Assembly (NCBI GenBank): GCA_947589095.1 | Contig: CANQBX010000040.1 | Location: 1-36,210 of the forward strand | From: an uncultured Lachnospiraceae bacterium | GTDB taxonomy: Bacteria > Bacillota > Clostridia > Lachnospirales > Lachnospiraceae | Length of the DNA: 36,210 nucleotides | Reading direction: 5' to 3' | Shown: in pieces, positions 14,077 through 23,000 of the stretch | Layout: each line of letters begins with the position of its first letter | Position numbering within the stretch: the first letter of the stretch is position 1 | Notes under the pieces: generated by a model | Told to the model about the DNA's origin: nothing | Database searches by the model: none | Seen by the model: the letters and a program-made list of their open reading frames with translations, nothing else | Made by a program: the position numbers and the translations under genes

Positions 14077-16566
14077 ATGACAGACACACTGTATTCCCTG
14101 ATGGACTGGGCTGCGATCGAAGAGCTTGTTTATTCGGAAGCCTGCGATCCCCACAGGCTGCTGGGGCCGCATATCGTGCCCCAGGGTATTTTGATACAGG
14201 CGTTTATTCCGACCGCAGCGTCGGTAACGGTTCACACGGCGGAACCGGATCCGGTGAAGCAGCCTTCACGGGCGGGCAGTACGGGGCGGACGGAACCGGG
14301 TGAGACTTCGCATGCGGACGGTATGCGGCGGACGGAACTGCGGGAGGATCCGCGTGCGGGCAGAACGCAGGATGCGTCCTGGCCCATGGAGCTGGCGGAT
14401 GAGGCCGGGTTCTTCGCCGTTCTTCTGCCGGGAAAGACGGTTCCGAAGTATACGCTGGAGGTGACCTATGATAACGGCACAGTCCAGACGATCCATGATC
14501 CGTATGCATACGGTCCGCAGCTTTCGGAGGAGGACCTGAAGAAATTCGACGCGGGCGTTCTCTATAACGCCTACGAGAAGCTGGGCGCCCATCCGATGGT
14601 GATCGGCGGCGTGGCGGGAACATATTTCGCCGTGTGGGCGCCATGCGCCATGCGGGTCAGTGTAGTCGGCGACTTCAATCTGTGGGACGGACGGCGTCAC
14701 CAGATGCGGCGGCTGGGCAATTATGGCGTGTTCGAGATCTTTCTGCCCGGCGTCACGCAGGGGACGATCTACAAATATGAGGTGAAGGCGGCGAACGGAG
14801 CCGCGATGCTGAAGGCGGATCCATACGGGACCTATGCGGAGGTGCGGCCTCACGATGCGTCGATCGTGTGGGATGTGTCTCAGTTTACATGGCACGATCA
14901 GGAATGGATGGCCAGCCGGGCGGAAGGACGCGGCGCGGCGAAGCAGGCGCCGATGTCGGTTTATGAGGTGCATCTGGGATCGTGGATGCGCGCGGAGAGA
15001 GGGACGGATGCGGAGAATGCGGCGCAGTCCGCGGGCGCGGTTCCAGAGAAGCCGGAGGGTGCGGCGGCAAAGGTACAGTCCGCGGGCGCGGCTGCCGGTT
15101 TTCTGAACTACAGGGAGCTGGCGGTGAAGCTTGCCGCTTATGTGAAGGAGATGGGTTATACCCATGTGGAGCTGCTGCCGGTGATGGAGCATCCGCTGGA
15201 CGCGTCCCTTGGCTACCAGACCACCGGATATTACGCGCCTACCAGCCGTCACGGCTCGCCGGACGATTTCCAGTATTTTATGGATTATATGCACGGCCAG
15301 GGGATCGGGGTTATCCTGGACTGGACCCCGGCCCAGTTCCCGCGGGATCTGGCAGGGCTGGCCTGCTTTGACGGCAGCTGCGTCTATGAGCACAGGGATC
15401 CGCGGCAGGGGACCCATCCTCAGTGGGGGACGCTGATCTTTAATTACCGGCGGCTGCAGGTGGCGAATTTTCTGATTGCCAACGCTCTTTACTGGGCGGA
15501 GGTGTACCATGCCGACGGCATCCGCGCGGATTCGGTGTCGGCTATGCTTTATCTGGATTACGGCAAGGCGCCCGGCCAGTGGATCCCGAACATTTACGGC
15601 GGCAATGAGAACCTGGACGCGGTGGACTTCCTGAAGCGCCTTGCGGCCTGCTTCCATAAGAGAGAGGACGGCGCGGTGCTGATCGCCGAGGAATCTACGG
15701 CCTGGCCGCAGGTGACCGGCGGCGCGGATGAGGCGCTGGGGTTTGATTACAAATGGAACGGGGGCTGGCTGGAAGGGCTTCTCAGCTATATGCGGTACGA
15801 TCCGTATTTCAGGCATCAGCGGTACGGGGAGCTGACCTTCAGCATGCTTTACGCTTACAGCGAGGAATTCATTCTGGCGTTCCCTCACAATGAGATGGGC
15901 CATGGGCGCGGCTCCATGGTTTCGAAGATGCCGGGTGAGACGCTGGGGGCGAAGCTTGCCAATCTGCGGGCGGCCTATGGCTACTGGATGACCCATCCCG
16001 GCCGGAAACTGCTGTTTATGGGCCAGGATATGGGCATGACGGAGGAATGGGACGAGAACGCGAGCCTGCCGTGGAAAGTGCCGGAGGAGGCGGACGAGAC
16101 CGCAGGAGAGCCGGAGAAGCCCGCGGCGCAGGCAGCGGACGATTCGCCCGCCGCAAAGCGGGAATTCCGGGATTATGTCAGGGCGCTGCTGCATTTTTAC
16201 CGGTCTCATCCGGCGCTTTATACGCTGGACGGTCAGCCGGAGGGCTTCGAGTGGGTCGACTGTTTAAGCAGTCAGGAGAATATCCTGGTGTATCTGCGCC
16301 GGTCCGTATCTCCGGATGAGACGATTCTCGTGGTCTGCAATTTCGCGCCGGTGGCCCATGAGAAACGCCGGATCGGCGTACCGTTCCATGGGAAATATAA
16401 AGAGATCTTTAACAGCGGAGCGGCGGAGTATGGCGGGAGCGGCGTGCGCAACCCGCGGGCGGCCGTAAGCCGTCCGGTGGAATGCGACGGCCGGGAAGAG
16501 TCGATTGTGATCCGAGTCGCACCGCTGGGCGTGCAGATCTTCAGCTGTATCCGAAGTGAAGGATGA
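14077..16566 (+). CDS. glgB: 1,4-alpha-glucan branching enzyme-like protein (GH13) with altered active site
   Basis: GlgB makes alpha-1,6 branches in glycogen. The product has 829 residues against the usual 630-730. The CBM48-like N-terminal part and GH13 barrel align throughout by eye (YEVHLGSW, GYQTTGYYAPTSRHGSPDDF, WGTLIFNYRR, WIPNIYGGNENL). The extra length is Ala/Gly/charged insertions near residues 55-102, 308-340 and 670-690. Asp485 (GIRADS) and Glu538/539 (AEES) keep the nucleophile and acid/base. However, the family motif VPGHFP is TPAQFP (His to Gln420), and SHDEVVHGK is PHNEMGHGR (third catalytic Asp to Asn605). It may be an inactive or repurposed paralogue. AAAGGAGGG precedes ATG 14077. 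The mscS-like gene follows after 68 bp with no terminator. Confidence 0.85.
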   Translation: MTDTLYSLMDWAAIEELVYSEACDPHRLLGPHIVPQGILIQAFIPTAASVTVHTAEPDPVKQPSRAGSTGRTEPGETSHADGMRRTELREDPRAGRTQDASWPMELADEAGFFAVLLPGKTVPKYTLEVTYDNGTVQTIHDPYAYGPQLSEEDLKKFDAGVLYNAYEKLGAHPMVIGGVAGTYFAVWAPCAMRVSVVGDFNLWDGRRHQMRRLGNYGVFEIFLPGVTQGTIYKYEVKAANGAAMLKADPYGTYAEVRPHDASIVWDVSQFTWHDQEWMASRAEGRGAAKQAPMSVYEVHLGSWMRAERGTDAENAAQSAGAVPEKPEGAAAKVQSAGAAAGFLNYRELAVKLAAYVKEMGYTHVELLPVMEHPLDASLGYQTTGYYAPTSRHGSPDDFQYFMDYMHGQGIGVILDWTPAQFPRDLAGLACFDGSCVYEHRDPRQGTHPQWGTLIFNYRRLQVANFLIANALYWAEVYHADGIRADSVSAMLYLDYGKAPGQWIPNIYGGNENLDAVDFLKRLAACFHKREDGAVLIAEESTAWPQVTGGADEALGFDYKWNGGWLEGLLSYMRYDPYFRHQRYGELTFSMLYAYSEEFILAFPHNEMGHGRGSMVSKMPGETLGAKLANLRAAYGYWMTHPGRKLLFMGQDMGMTEEWDENASLPWKVPEEADETAGEPEKPAAQAADDSPAAKREFRDYVRALLHFYRSHPALYTLDGQPEGFEWVDCLSSQENILVYLRRSVSPDETILVVCNFAPVAHEKRRIGVPFHGKYKEIFNSGAAEYGGSGVRNPRAAVSRPVECDGREESIVIRVAPLGVQIFSCIRSEG

Positions 16567-16634
16567 TACGAAGGAGAGACGGAAGCGCCGCCTGACGGAG
16601 CGGGTCGCGGCGGGAAGACAGGAGATATCGGGAA

Positions 16635-18191
16635 ATGATCGGGAATCTGGAAGAGATTTTGACGAATATCGCGGGGGAAGGCGGAGCGGCAGGACCGGAG
16701 GAGACAGCCGGACAGCCGGACAGTGCGGGAACGGAAGGAACCGCGGGAGCGCCGGATCATACGGGAACGGAAGAGACCGGCGAAGCGCCGGACCATACGG
16801 GAACGGAAGAGACCGGCGGAGCGCCGGATCATACGGGAGCGGAAGAGACCGGCGGAGCGCCGGATCATACGGGAGCGGGAGAAACCGTGGCAGCGCCGGA
16901 TCATGCGGGAGAGGAAGAGACTGTGGGAGCGCCGGGGCATGCGGGGACGGAAGAAACCGCGGGAGCGTCGGGGCATGCGGGATCGGAAGAAACCGCCGGC
17001 GCGGGTACGGAAGAGGCCGCGGAAACATCGGATGGTGCGGGAACGGAAGAGAACGCAGGCTTGACGGGGAATCCCGGATCGGCGGGCGCGGGAGGACAGG
17101 CTGAGGCCGGTGACGCGCTGTGGTCCGGCGGCCCGTTGGGACTTGTTTTCGGAGAGACCGGAGCGGGTGAAGGCGTGAATGAGGAAATGACGGCGGACAG
17201 CTATGTCATTGGCGGGGACGGCGAGACGCAGTTTGTTTTTGACGCGGAACCGGAGACGGAGTATATCGTCAGCACTCCCGCTGTTTCCGATTCCGAAAAA
17301 ACAAGTACATTTTCCAAGACCTACCACGCTGCGGCGGGAACGATCGCGAAGACGGCCCAGAGTGCCGCCAAGAGCGCGGCGCCGGCGCTGAAAACCATAG
17401 CTTTCAATGTTGTGAACGCCGTTCTGATCGTGATCATCGGCGTTCAGATCGCCAGGCTTCTGCGAAAGACGCTGAATAAGACGTTTGAGAAGATTCATAT
17501 GGACGCGTCGCTGCGCACGTTCCTTTCCTCGGTGATTTACGTCCTGGTCTGCGGAGTAGCCGGGTTCATGGCGCTGGAGCGGGTCGGGGTAAGTTCGGCT
17601 TCGATCGTAGCCATACTGGGTTCGGCGGGACTGGCGGTCAGCCTTTCCCTTCAGGATTTCCTGGCGAATTTCGCGGGAGGCGTGATCATCCTGATCCTGA
17701 AGCCGTTCAGGCCGGGCGACTATATCGTCTGCGGATCGGCGGAAGGGACGGTTCTGTCCACGAGCCTGTTTTACACAACGCTGAATACGATCGATAACCG
17801 CCAGATGATCCTGCCCAACGGCGCGCTGTCCAACGCCAATCTCATCAATGTGACCGCGGAGCCGAGAAGGCGTCTGGAGATCCGGGTGGATATTTCTTAT
17901 GATTCGGACATCCGTACGGCCAAGGAGATCCTGCGGAGGCTGTTCGACGGGCATCCGGATATCATCCATGAGGAGGAGGTCGTGGTGTTTGTGGACAGCC
18001 TCGGAGAGAGCGGAATCACGCTGGTGTGCAGGGGCTGGATCGCGAAGGAGAATTACTGGAGCGCCAAGTGGAAGCTGACCGAAGATGTGAAGTATGCGTT
18101 TGACGAAGCCGGAGTCGTGATTCCCTACAGGCAGGTGGTCGTGCATATGCCGGATGGGGGGAACGAAGACGGCGGCAATATGGGAAAGTAG
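16635..18191 (+). CDS. MscS-family mechanosensitive channel with acidic repeat N terminus
   Basis: The 518-residue product ends in a standard small-conductance mechanosensitive channel core (about residues 250-510). Two helices are followed by the pore-lining TM3 segment GSAGLAVSLSLQDFLANFAG and then FRPGDYI, RQMILPNGALSNANLIN and a C-terminal beta/alpha cage. It releases solutes on hypo-osmotic shock. Before the core lies a hydrophilic region of about 240 residues that is absent from typical MscS. Residues 31-142 are 12-residue repeats rich in Glu, Gly, Thr and Ala, of the type GTEETGGAPDHT. No signal peptide is visible. ATG 16635 follows AGGAGA (16619-16624). Very long open frames on the other strands here come from the repeat composition. 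Confidence 0.9.
   Translation: MIGNLEEILTNIAGEGGAAGPEETAGQPDSAGTEGTAGAPDHTGTEETGEAPDHTGTEETGGAPDHTGAEETGGAPDHTGAGETVAAPDHAGEEETVGAPGHAGTEETAGASGHAGSEETAGAGTEEAAETSDGAGTEENAGLTGNPGSAGAGGQAEAGDALWSGGPLGLVFGETGAGEGVNEEMTADSYVIGGDGETQFVFDAEPETEYIVSTPAVSDSEKTSTFSKTYHAAAGTIAKTAQSAAKSAAPALKTIAFNVVNAVLIVIIGVQIARLLRKTLNKTFEKIHMDASLRTFLSSVIYVLVCGVAGFMALERVGVSSASIVAILGSAGLAVSLSLQDFLANFAGGVIILILKPFRPGDYIVCGSAEGTVLSTSLFYTTLNTIDNRQMILPNGALSNANLINVTAEPRRRLEIRVDISYDSDIRTAKEILRRLFDGHPDIIHEEEVVVFVDSLGESGITLVCRGWIAKENYWSAKWKLTEDVKYAFDEAGVVIPYRQVVVHMPDGGNEDGGNMGK
16725..17060 (+). repeat. 36-bp in-frame tandem repeat array in the mscS-like gene
   Basis: Units start at 16725, 16761, 16797, 16833, 16869, 16905, 16941 and 16977, then a shortened 24-bp unit leads to 17001, and a further unit starts at 17037. 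Each opens with a form of RCGGGAACGGAAGA and encodes variants of GTEETGGAPDHT. Units in the middle are nearly identical, and units at the 3' end have diverged. The spacing is exactly 36 bp apart from the one 24-bp step, so the reading frame is kept. Confidence 0.93.
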
Positions 18192-18214
18192 CGGTACGGA
18201 AGTACCGCTTTTTT
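18190..18214 (+). terminator. Intrinsic terminator after the mscS-like gene
   Basis: AGCGGTAC (18190-18197) and GTACCGCT (18202-18209) form a perfect 8-bp stem with a GGAA loop, followed by a six-T run that starts at the last stem base. The stem overlaps the stop codon of the channel gene. It ends the glgB-mscS transcription unit. Confidence 0.93.
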
Positions 18215-18631
18215 CGGTTTTTGCGGGAATTGCGGCCTGCGGGATAAAGCGCTCTGTGCGGGCGGAGGGATTTTCCGGAGCCTTTGCGGCGGAAGGGAGC
18301 GGAAAACTGTCAGACAAGCAAGAATATTAAGACTTTAAAAATGATGTTGACCGGGACGGGCGAATGACTTATACTGTAATTACGAATCTTGGCGGAGGAA
18401 TCACCGAAGCCGGATTTCTGGAATTTCTATAATTCCTGATTGGTATTTCACCATGGTTTCACAGCGTATTGCCAAAGGACAGTGCGGAAAAGCTGGGGGG
18501 TGATCTGTCTTCAAGTGTTGATTTGGCGGATATGGCGCAGCGGATGCGCAAAGGAGCGCGCGGCAGCATGGCCGCGGCAGGTGTATTAGTGCGCCCTTTT
18601 TCAGGGCGGAGAGGCAGGGAAGGAGCTGTTT
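18192..18631 (+). other. 440-bp gene-free region: promoter plus long untranslated leader
   Basis: After the terminator (to 18214) comes about 130 bp with nothing recognised, then the promoter at 18347-18375. From the predicted start near 18382 to ATG 18632 there are about 250 nt. They contain small inverted repeats: GGAATT/AATTCC (18420-18425 with 18431-18436), the palindrome ACCATGGT (18450-18457), and CGCCCT/AGGGCG (18592-18597 with 18603-18608, loop TTTTC, no T-run). A 16-codon frame at 18453-18503 lacks a ribosome binding site. I do not recognise a known riboswitch class. Confidence 0.6.
18347..18375 (+). promoter_or_regulatory. Near-consensus SigA promoter of the surface-protein operon
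   Basis: TTGACC (18347-18352), a 17-bp spacer and TATACT (18370-18375) differ from consensus by one base each. The stretch just upstream (18329-18342) is A/T-rich like an UP element. It is the best promoter in the window and has no terminator between it and the end of the window, so it could drive all three surface-protein genes. Confidence 0.88.
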
Positions 18632-19972
18632 ATGGGGGAAGGTATGCGAAAAATGGCCATTCTGGGCGGACTTGCCGCTGGAATGGTGCTTGGAGCCTGT
18701 TTCGCGGTGTATGGAACAGGGACAGATCCGGCGGCGCGAAAGGAGGCCGGGCGCGCAGGCGCGGCCGCTTTGGAAGGCGCAAGGGGGGAATCCTGCGCTG
18801 CGCTTACGCGGATTTGGGAAAAGGTGAAGGGCAGCGAAGCCGTGCTCACCGGCGAGGATCCGCTGATGATACCGGACAGCCGGTTTCTGGCAGGCGACAG
18901 GTCGGAGAATGATCTGCGCGTGATGTCCATTGCAGGACAATGCATGGCGGGAGACGGTGCGGATCGCGTATTCTATGTGGTCGGCAGGAACTATATGCCT
19001 GAGGGGAGCATTCTGCCGGCGCTGTTCGGCAGCTGTCTGGAGTATTCCTGCACGCCGGAGGAGCCAGTCTCATGGCAGGGGGATACGTATTGTGCCGTTC
19101 GGTTCGCGGTGCGGGAGGTTCCGGATGGAGGAACCGCGGAACCGGACGCGAAAGAGACAGGCCCGGAAGATCCGGATGCGGGAGCTTCCGGCGGCGCGGA
19201 CGAAGGTACGGCTCTTTGGAGCGACGGGAGCATTCCTTCGCTGCATCATTGGAATATCGGAGACGTGGTGACGCGGACGCTTGACGGCGTCAGCCGCCGG
19301 TTCCGGTGCATTGACCTGCATTACGGCGAAGGAGGATCGCGGCAGGGCCAGAGTCTGGCGCTGTTTCTGTGCGAGTCCGTGATTCCGGCGAATACCGGCT
19401 CGGAGTATGCCTATGAGCGGCTTGAGGACGGGAGCCGCGGCTGCGTCTATCATCCCGGGCCGGTGGTGAACTTCGGGGAAAGCTCTGAATATGCGGATTC
19501 GAAGATCCGCAGCTGGCTGGCGGCGCAGGAGGCCGCCGCGGATATCTTTCCGGCGGCGAGCGTCGGAGTGGAGAGCGGCTGTATGGGGCGCACCGCGCCG
19601 GGAAGCTTCAGCCGGTTCGCGGAGTCGGATCTTAAGCTTAACCGGCTGGGCAGCCAGATCCTGACGGACCGGTATTTCATCCTGTCGGTGGATGAGGCGC
19701 TGAAGTACAGGGAATACCTGTGGAATGTGGATGGCTGTGATGAAGAAGAGACGGCGGCGAACGCGGGAGCCTTCAGCAGCGGCTATTGGCTCAGGACGCC
19801 GATGGGAGACGGCAGCGGGGAAACCGGGTGCGTCTATGTGGTCGATCTTGTAAACGGGAATATCCATCCGCAGGCCGTCAGGCCGGACGCAGACGGGGAG
19901 ATGGATGAGGAGCTGGCTGTAACCGGCCCGATCGGGGTACGGCCGGCATTTGCGCTCAGGCAGAGGAACTGA
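18632..19972 (+). CDS. Secreted or lipid-anchored DUF6273 domain protein
   Basis: The 446-residue product starts with a short hydrophobic export signal (about residues 7-27). LGAC (20-23) within it fits a lipobox, so it could be a lipoprotein, but the basic region before it is weak. A low-complexity acidic linker (about 165-195) follows. The C-terminal part (about 205-445) looks like DUF6273, with ending motifs SGYWLRTPMGDG, GCVYVVDLVNGNI and IGVRPAFAL, as found in secreted Firmicutes proteins of unknown role, often beside cell-wall-binding proteins. ATG 18632 follows AAGGAGC; M5 or M8 are alternatives. The next gene starts 91 bp later without a terminator, so they are probably co-transcribed. 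Confidence 0.82.
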   Translation: MGEGMRKMAILGGLAAGMVLGACFAVYGTGTDPAARKEAGRAGAAALEGARGESCAALTRIWEKVKGSEAVLTGEDPLMIPDSRFLAGDRSENDLRVMSIAGQCMAGDGADRVFYVVGRNYMPEGSILPALFGSCLEYSCTPEEPVSWQGDTYCAVRFAVREVPDGGTAEPDAKETGPEDPDAGASGGADEGTALWSDGSIPSLHHWNIGDVVTRTLDGVSRRFRCIDLHYGEGGSRQGQSLALFLCESVIPANTGSEYAYERLEDGSRGCVYHPGPVVNFGESSEYADSKIRSWLAAQEAAADIFPAASVGVESGCMGRTAPGSFSRFAESDLKLNRLGSQILTDRYFILSVDEALKYREYLWNVDGCDEEETAANAGAFSSGYWLRTPMGDGSGETGCVYVVDLVNGNIHPQAVRPDADGEMDEELAVTGPIGVRPAFALRQRN

Positions 19973-20063
19973 GATGCGGGGAGCGGTGCTTGGGCCGGCG
20001 GAAGGACGGAACGGACGGCGCCGTGTCCGGAAGAATATGAATAGGGGAAAGGAGAAGATATTT

Positions 20064-23000
20064 ATGGAAAAGAAACGAAATCGCAGGATCAGAACGGAAG
20101 TGCAGACGGAGACTGTATTGGAGGAAATGAAAAGGGAGCCGGCAAGAAAGCCGAAACTGAAAAAAAGATCAATGAAACGCCGTGCGGTGTCCGTGCTGAT
20201 GGCGGCGGTCATCCTGCAGGGGGGATGGATGCCGGCGGACGCGGTATTTGGCTATGGTGCCAATGCGCGAGGGGGAGAGCCTGCGACGGCGGTGGCGACG
20301 GCGGGATCCGCGGATTGGTTCGGGGACGCCGGGATCGCTACGGCAGCCTCGGCGCTGCGCATGGTATCGCTTCCGGACATCTGGAAGGATTGGGACGGAG
20401 ACGCGGATTTTCCGGGGGACGGGACAGAGGAGCGTCCGTACAGGATCGGGTCGCTGGCCCAGCTGATGGGACTGTCCAGGGCCGTGGCGGAGGGAGAAAC
20501 CTTTGCCGGCGAGTATTTTGAACTTATCCGGGACATCGATCTGGGAGACCTGAATGTGAACGGCGGGAACTGGAACCCGATCGGCTGGTACCAAAGCAGC
20601 GTGGAAATGGAGGGAGAAGTGCGGCACCCGTTCGGCGGGAATTTCAACGGCTGCGGACACACGGTGAAAAACCTGAATATCGCGCCGGACGGGCCGGCGT
20701 TCGATTATGCAGGGCTGTTCGGAGTGATCGACGGCGGCAGCGTCACGAATCTGAATGTTCAGGCAGGAGATATCTGCGGCACCGGCCACGCGGCGGTCCT
20801 GGCGGCGGAGATCCGCGGAGGAGCTGTGATCCGCGATGCGACCGTGTCCGGATATGTGTCTGCGGAGGACGGCCATGCGGGCGGCATTACGGCTGTCGCG
20901 GACGGATTCGGCGGACGGGTGACGATCGAGAACTGTACGGCGAAAAATATCTCCGTTATCACCGATCAGCCGGAGGGATGCGTGGGAGGCATCGCCGGCG
21001 TCGTGAAGGCGTCGGATCTGGTGGACAGCGTCGTGGAAACGGGGAGCGTCAATTCCGTCCATATCCAGGGAGCCGGATACGTGGGAGGCATTGCCGGCCG
21101 CATGGAGGATGCGCGGATCTATAACTCCTACGTCAACGGACTGGTCGGCGGCCACAAAAGCCGCGCCGTCGGCGGTATCGTGGGAGAATATATAAGCGGC
21201 GACCTGGTGCTGGCCAGATTCGCGGGAGAGACCGCGTCCACTGGCATGGGTTCCGCCACCCGCAGGGGAACCTTTATAGGGACAAGGGATCTGAGCCATC
21301 CGTTCAGCTACGGTACGGCGCCGGGGGATAATCTGTCCTATCTGTACGCGGATACGGCATCTGAAGCGAAGCAGGCGGTGGGCTCCGGAATGGCGGAGGA
21401 TAATGTATTTTCATGGTCCGCCCACATAGGGTACTGGATGGATAACCAGAGAACCGTCAGCCTTCTGTCAGGCAACGCGGAAAAGAGCACGGCGGAGTAT
21501 TTTTACCAGGAGCTGGAGGACGGCGTGAGATTCATCGTCACGGGAAAGCTGCAGAATGAATTTACGGCTCCGGATGCTGCGCAGGGGCTGCGTTTCCGGG
21601 TGGATCATTTCGCGCCGGGGCAGCAGGGCCAGCCGGTAAAAGGATATCTTTTGTCGGTGCCGCGGATCGACGCGAGGAACGCAGGAGGGACCTATGATAC
21701 GGATGTGGCGACATTCACGGCTGTGCCGGAAGGACAGCTGTCCTATTACCGGCCGATCGACAAGAACCATCCCGCGGCGGTAGCGGCGGGTGTAACGGTG
21801 ACCGTAACGACATCCCCCAACAACAGGGACGGGAACCGTTATCAGATGGTAACGGATACATCGGAGCAGGGCGGCGTAAAGCCCCCGACCTATATTAATA
21901 ATGTGGGGCGGCAGGTTCCCATGACGTATGTGACAGGAGGAACCTACGCGTTCACGATGCCGGCGCGGGATACGCAGATCAATGCGGAATATGTGAAGGT
22001 AACGACGGAGCTTGCCATGACTCCTGCGGAGACGGTGATCACTGTGACTCAGACAAGAACCGGCGACCGGAAGGCACCGGACACGGTGACGGAGGTCCAT
22101 GATGCCAAAGGGACGCTGATCGCCAGATATATTGACGACGCGCCGGATACGTCGGTCCAGGTGCAGCCGGTCCGTATTCACAGTGAGCACAATGCCGACG
22201 GAGGCGCGGCAGACCGTACGGTACTTTGGTCGGTGGACGATGATGATCTGATCAGCCTGATCGCGGACGGAGCTTACACGGAGAAGGACGCGCAGATCAT
22301 GCCGGACTTAAACAGCGCGTTTATCCGGAAAAATCTGGAAAAGCAGGAGAAGGCGCAGGCGGACGGCGGATATCTGGAGGCGATCGCGCCGGTGATCTAT
22401 GAGAAACATGCTGTAGTAACAGCTTCCTCCAATCCGGCCACTTCGGCGGATCATGTGGCCGTGTACGGGAACTGCCGGGTGACGGTGCGGTTTCAGATCC
22501 GGGATTACACGACCAGAAGAGTGGAGGGACTGCAGTTAAATAAGAGCGATATTGTGCTGACGGTGACACGCAGGCTGAGCGGATCGCGCACCAGCCCGAC
22601 AGAAACGTATATCTGTTCCGAGCCGGCCGTGCTGGCGGCGTCGCTTTATCCGGAGCAGCCGTTCTATAAGAATGTAAGCTGGAGCGATCACGACGGAGGT
22701 GCGGTCATTGTCCTGGTCCCGCAGGGAGATAACGCCGTCCAGTGCGCGGTAACCGCCCGCTTTGATCCGGAGGGGAAGGCGAATCCGGCGTGGATCCAGA
22801 ATGTGATCAATGAGGATAACCAGAAGAAGAAGGAGGATCCGTATGCCCGCCTGGAGGGGAGCGCGGAGTATACGGAGACGGTAACGGCGGTATCCGAGGA
22901 TCAGACCCACGGGATCGTGTCGGCTGCCTGCCGCGTAACGGTGCGGTTCGAGACGCTGGATCAGACGGGCTACGGCAGTTATGGAACGTCTTATGGCAGT

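Noticed and set aside
14266-16209. 647-codon minus-strand frame opposite the glgB-like gene
   Set aside because: Antisense shadow without recognisable motifs; the + frame aligns with GH13 along its length.
16725-17060. CRISPR-like array
   Set aside because: Repeats are contiguous 36-bp units without unique spacers and lie in a coding frame.
16272-18317. 681-codon minus-strand frame with regular RMIRRS-like repeats
   Set aside because: The regularity only mirrors the 36-bp repeats of the mscS-like gene. The + frame continues into a well-recognised channel core.
18453-18503. 16-codon leader peptide in the long untranslated leader
   Set aside because: No ribosome binding site precedes the ATG and no codon pattern suggests attenuation.
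18592-18608. Hairpin CGCCCT/AGGGCG as a terminator or attenuator
   Set aside because: There is no T-run after the stem (the T residues are in the loop), so intrinsic termination is not supported.
18469-18912. 147-codon + frame overlapping the start of the DUF6273 gene
   Set aside because: It overlaps a gene with a better start and domain evidence, and its translation is Arg/Gly-rich without features.
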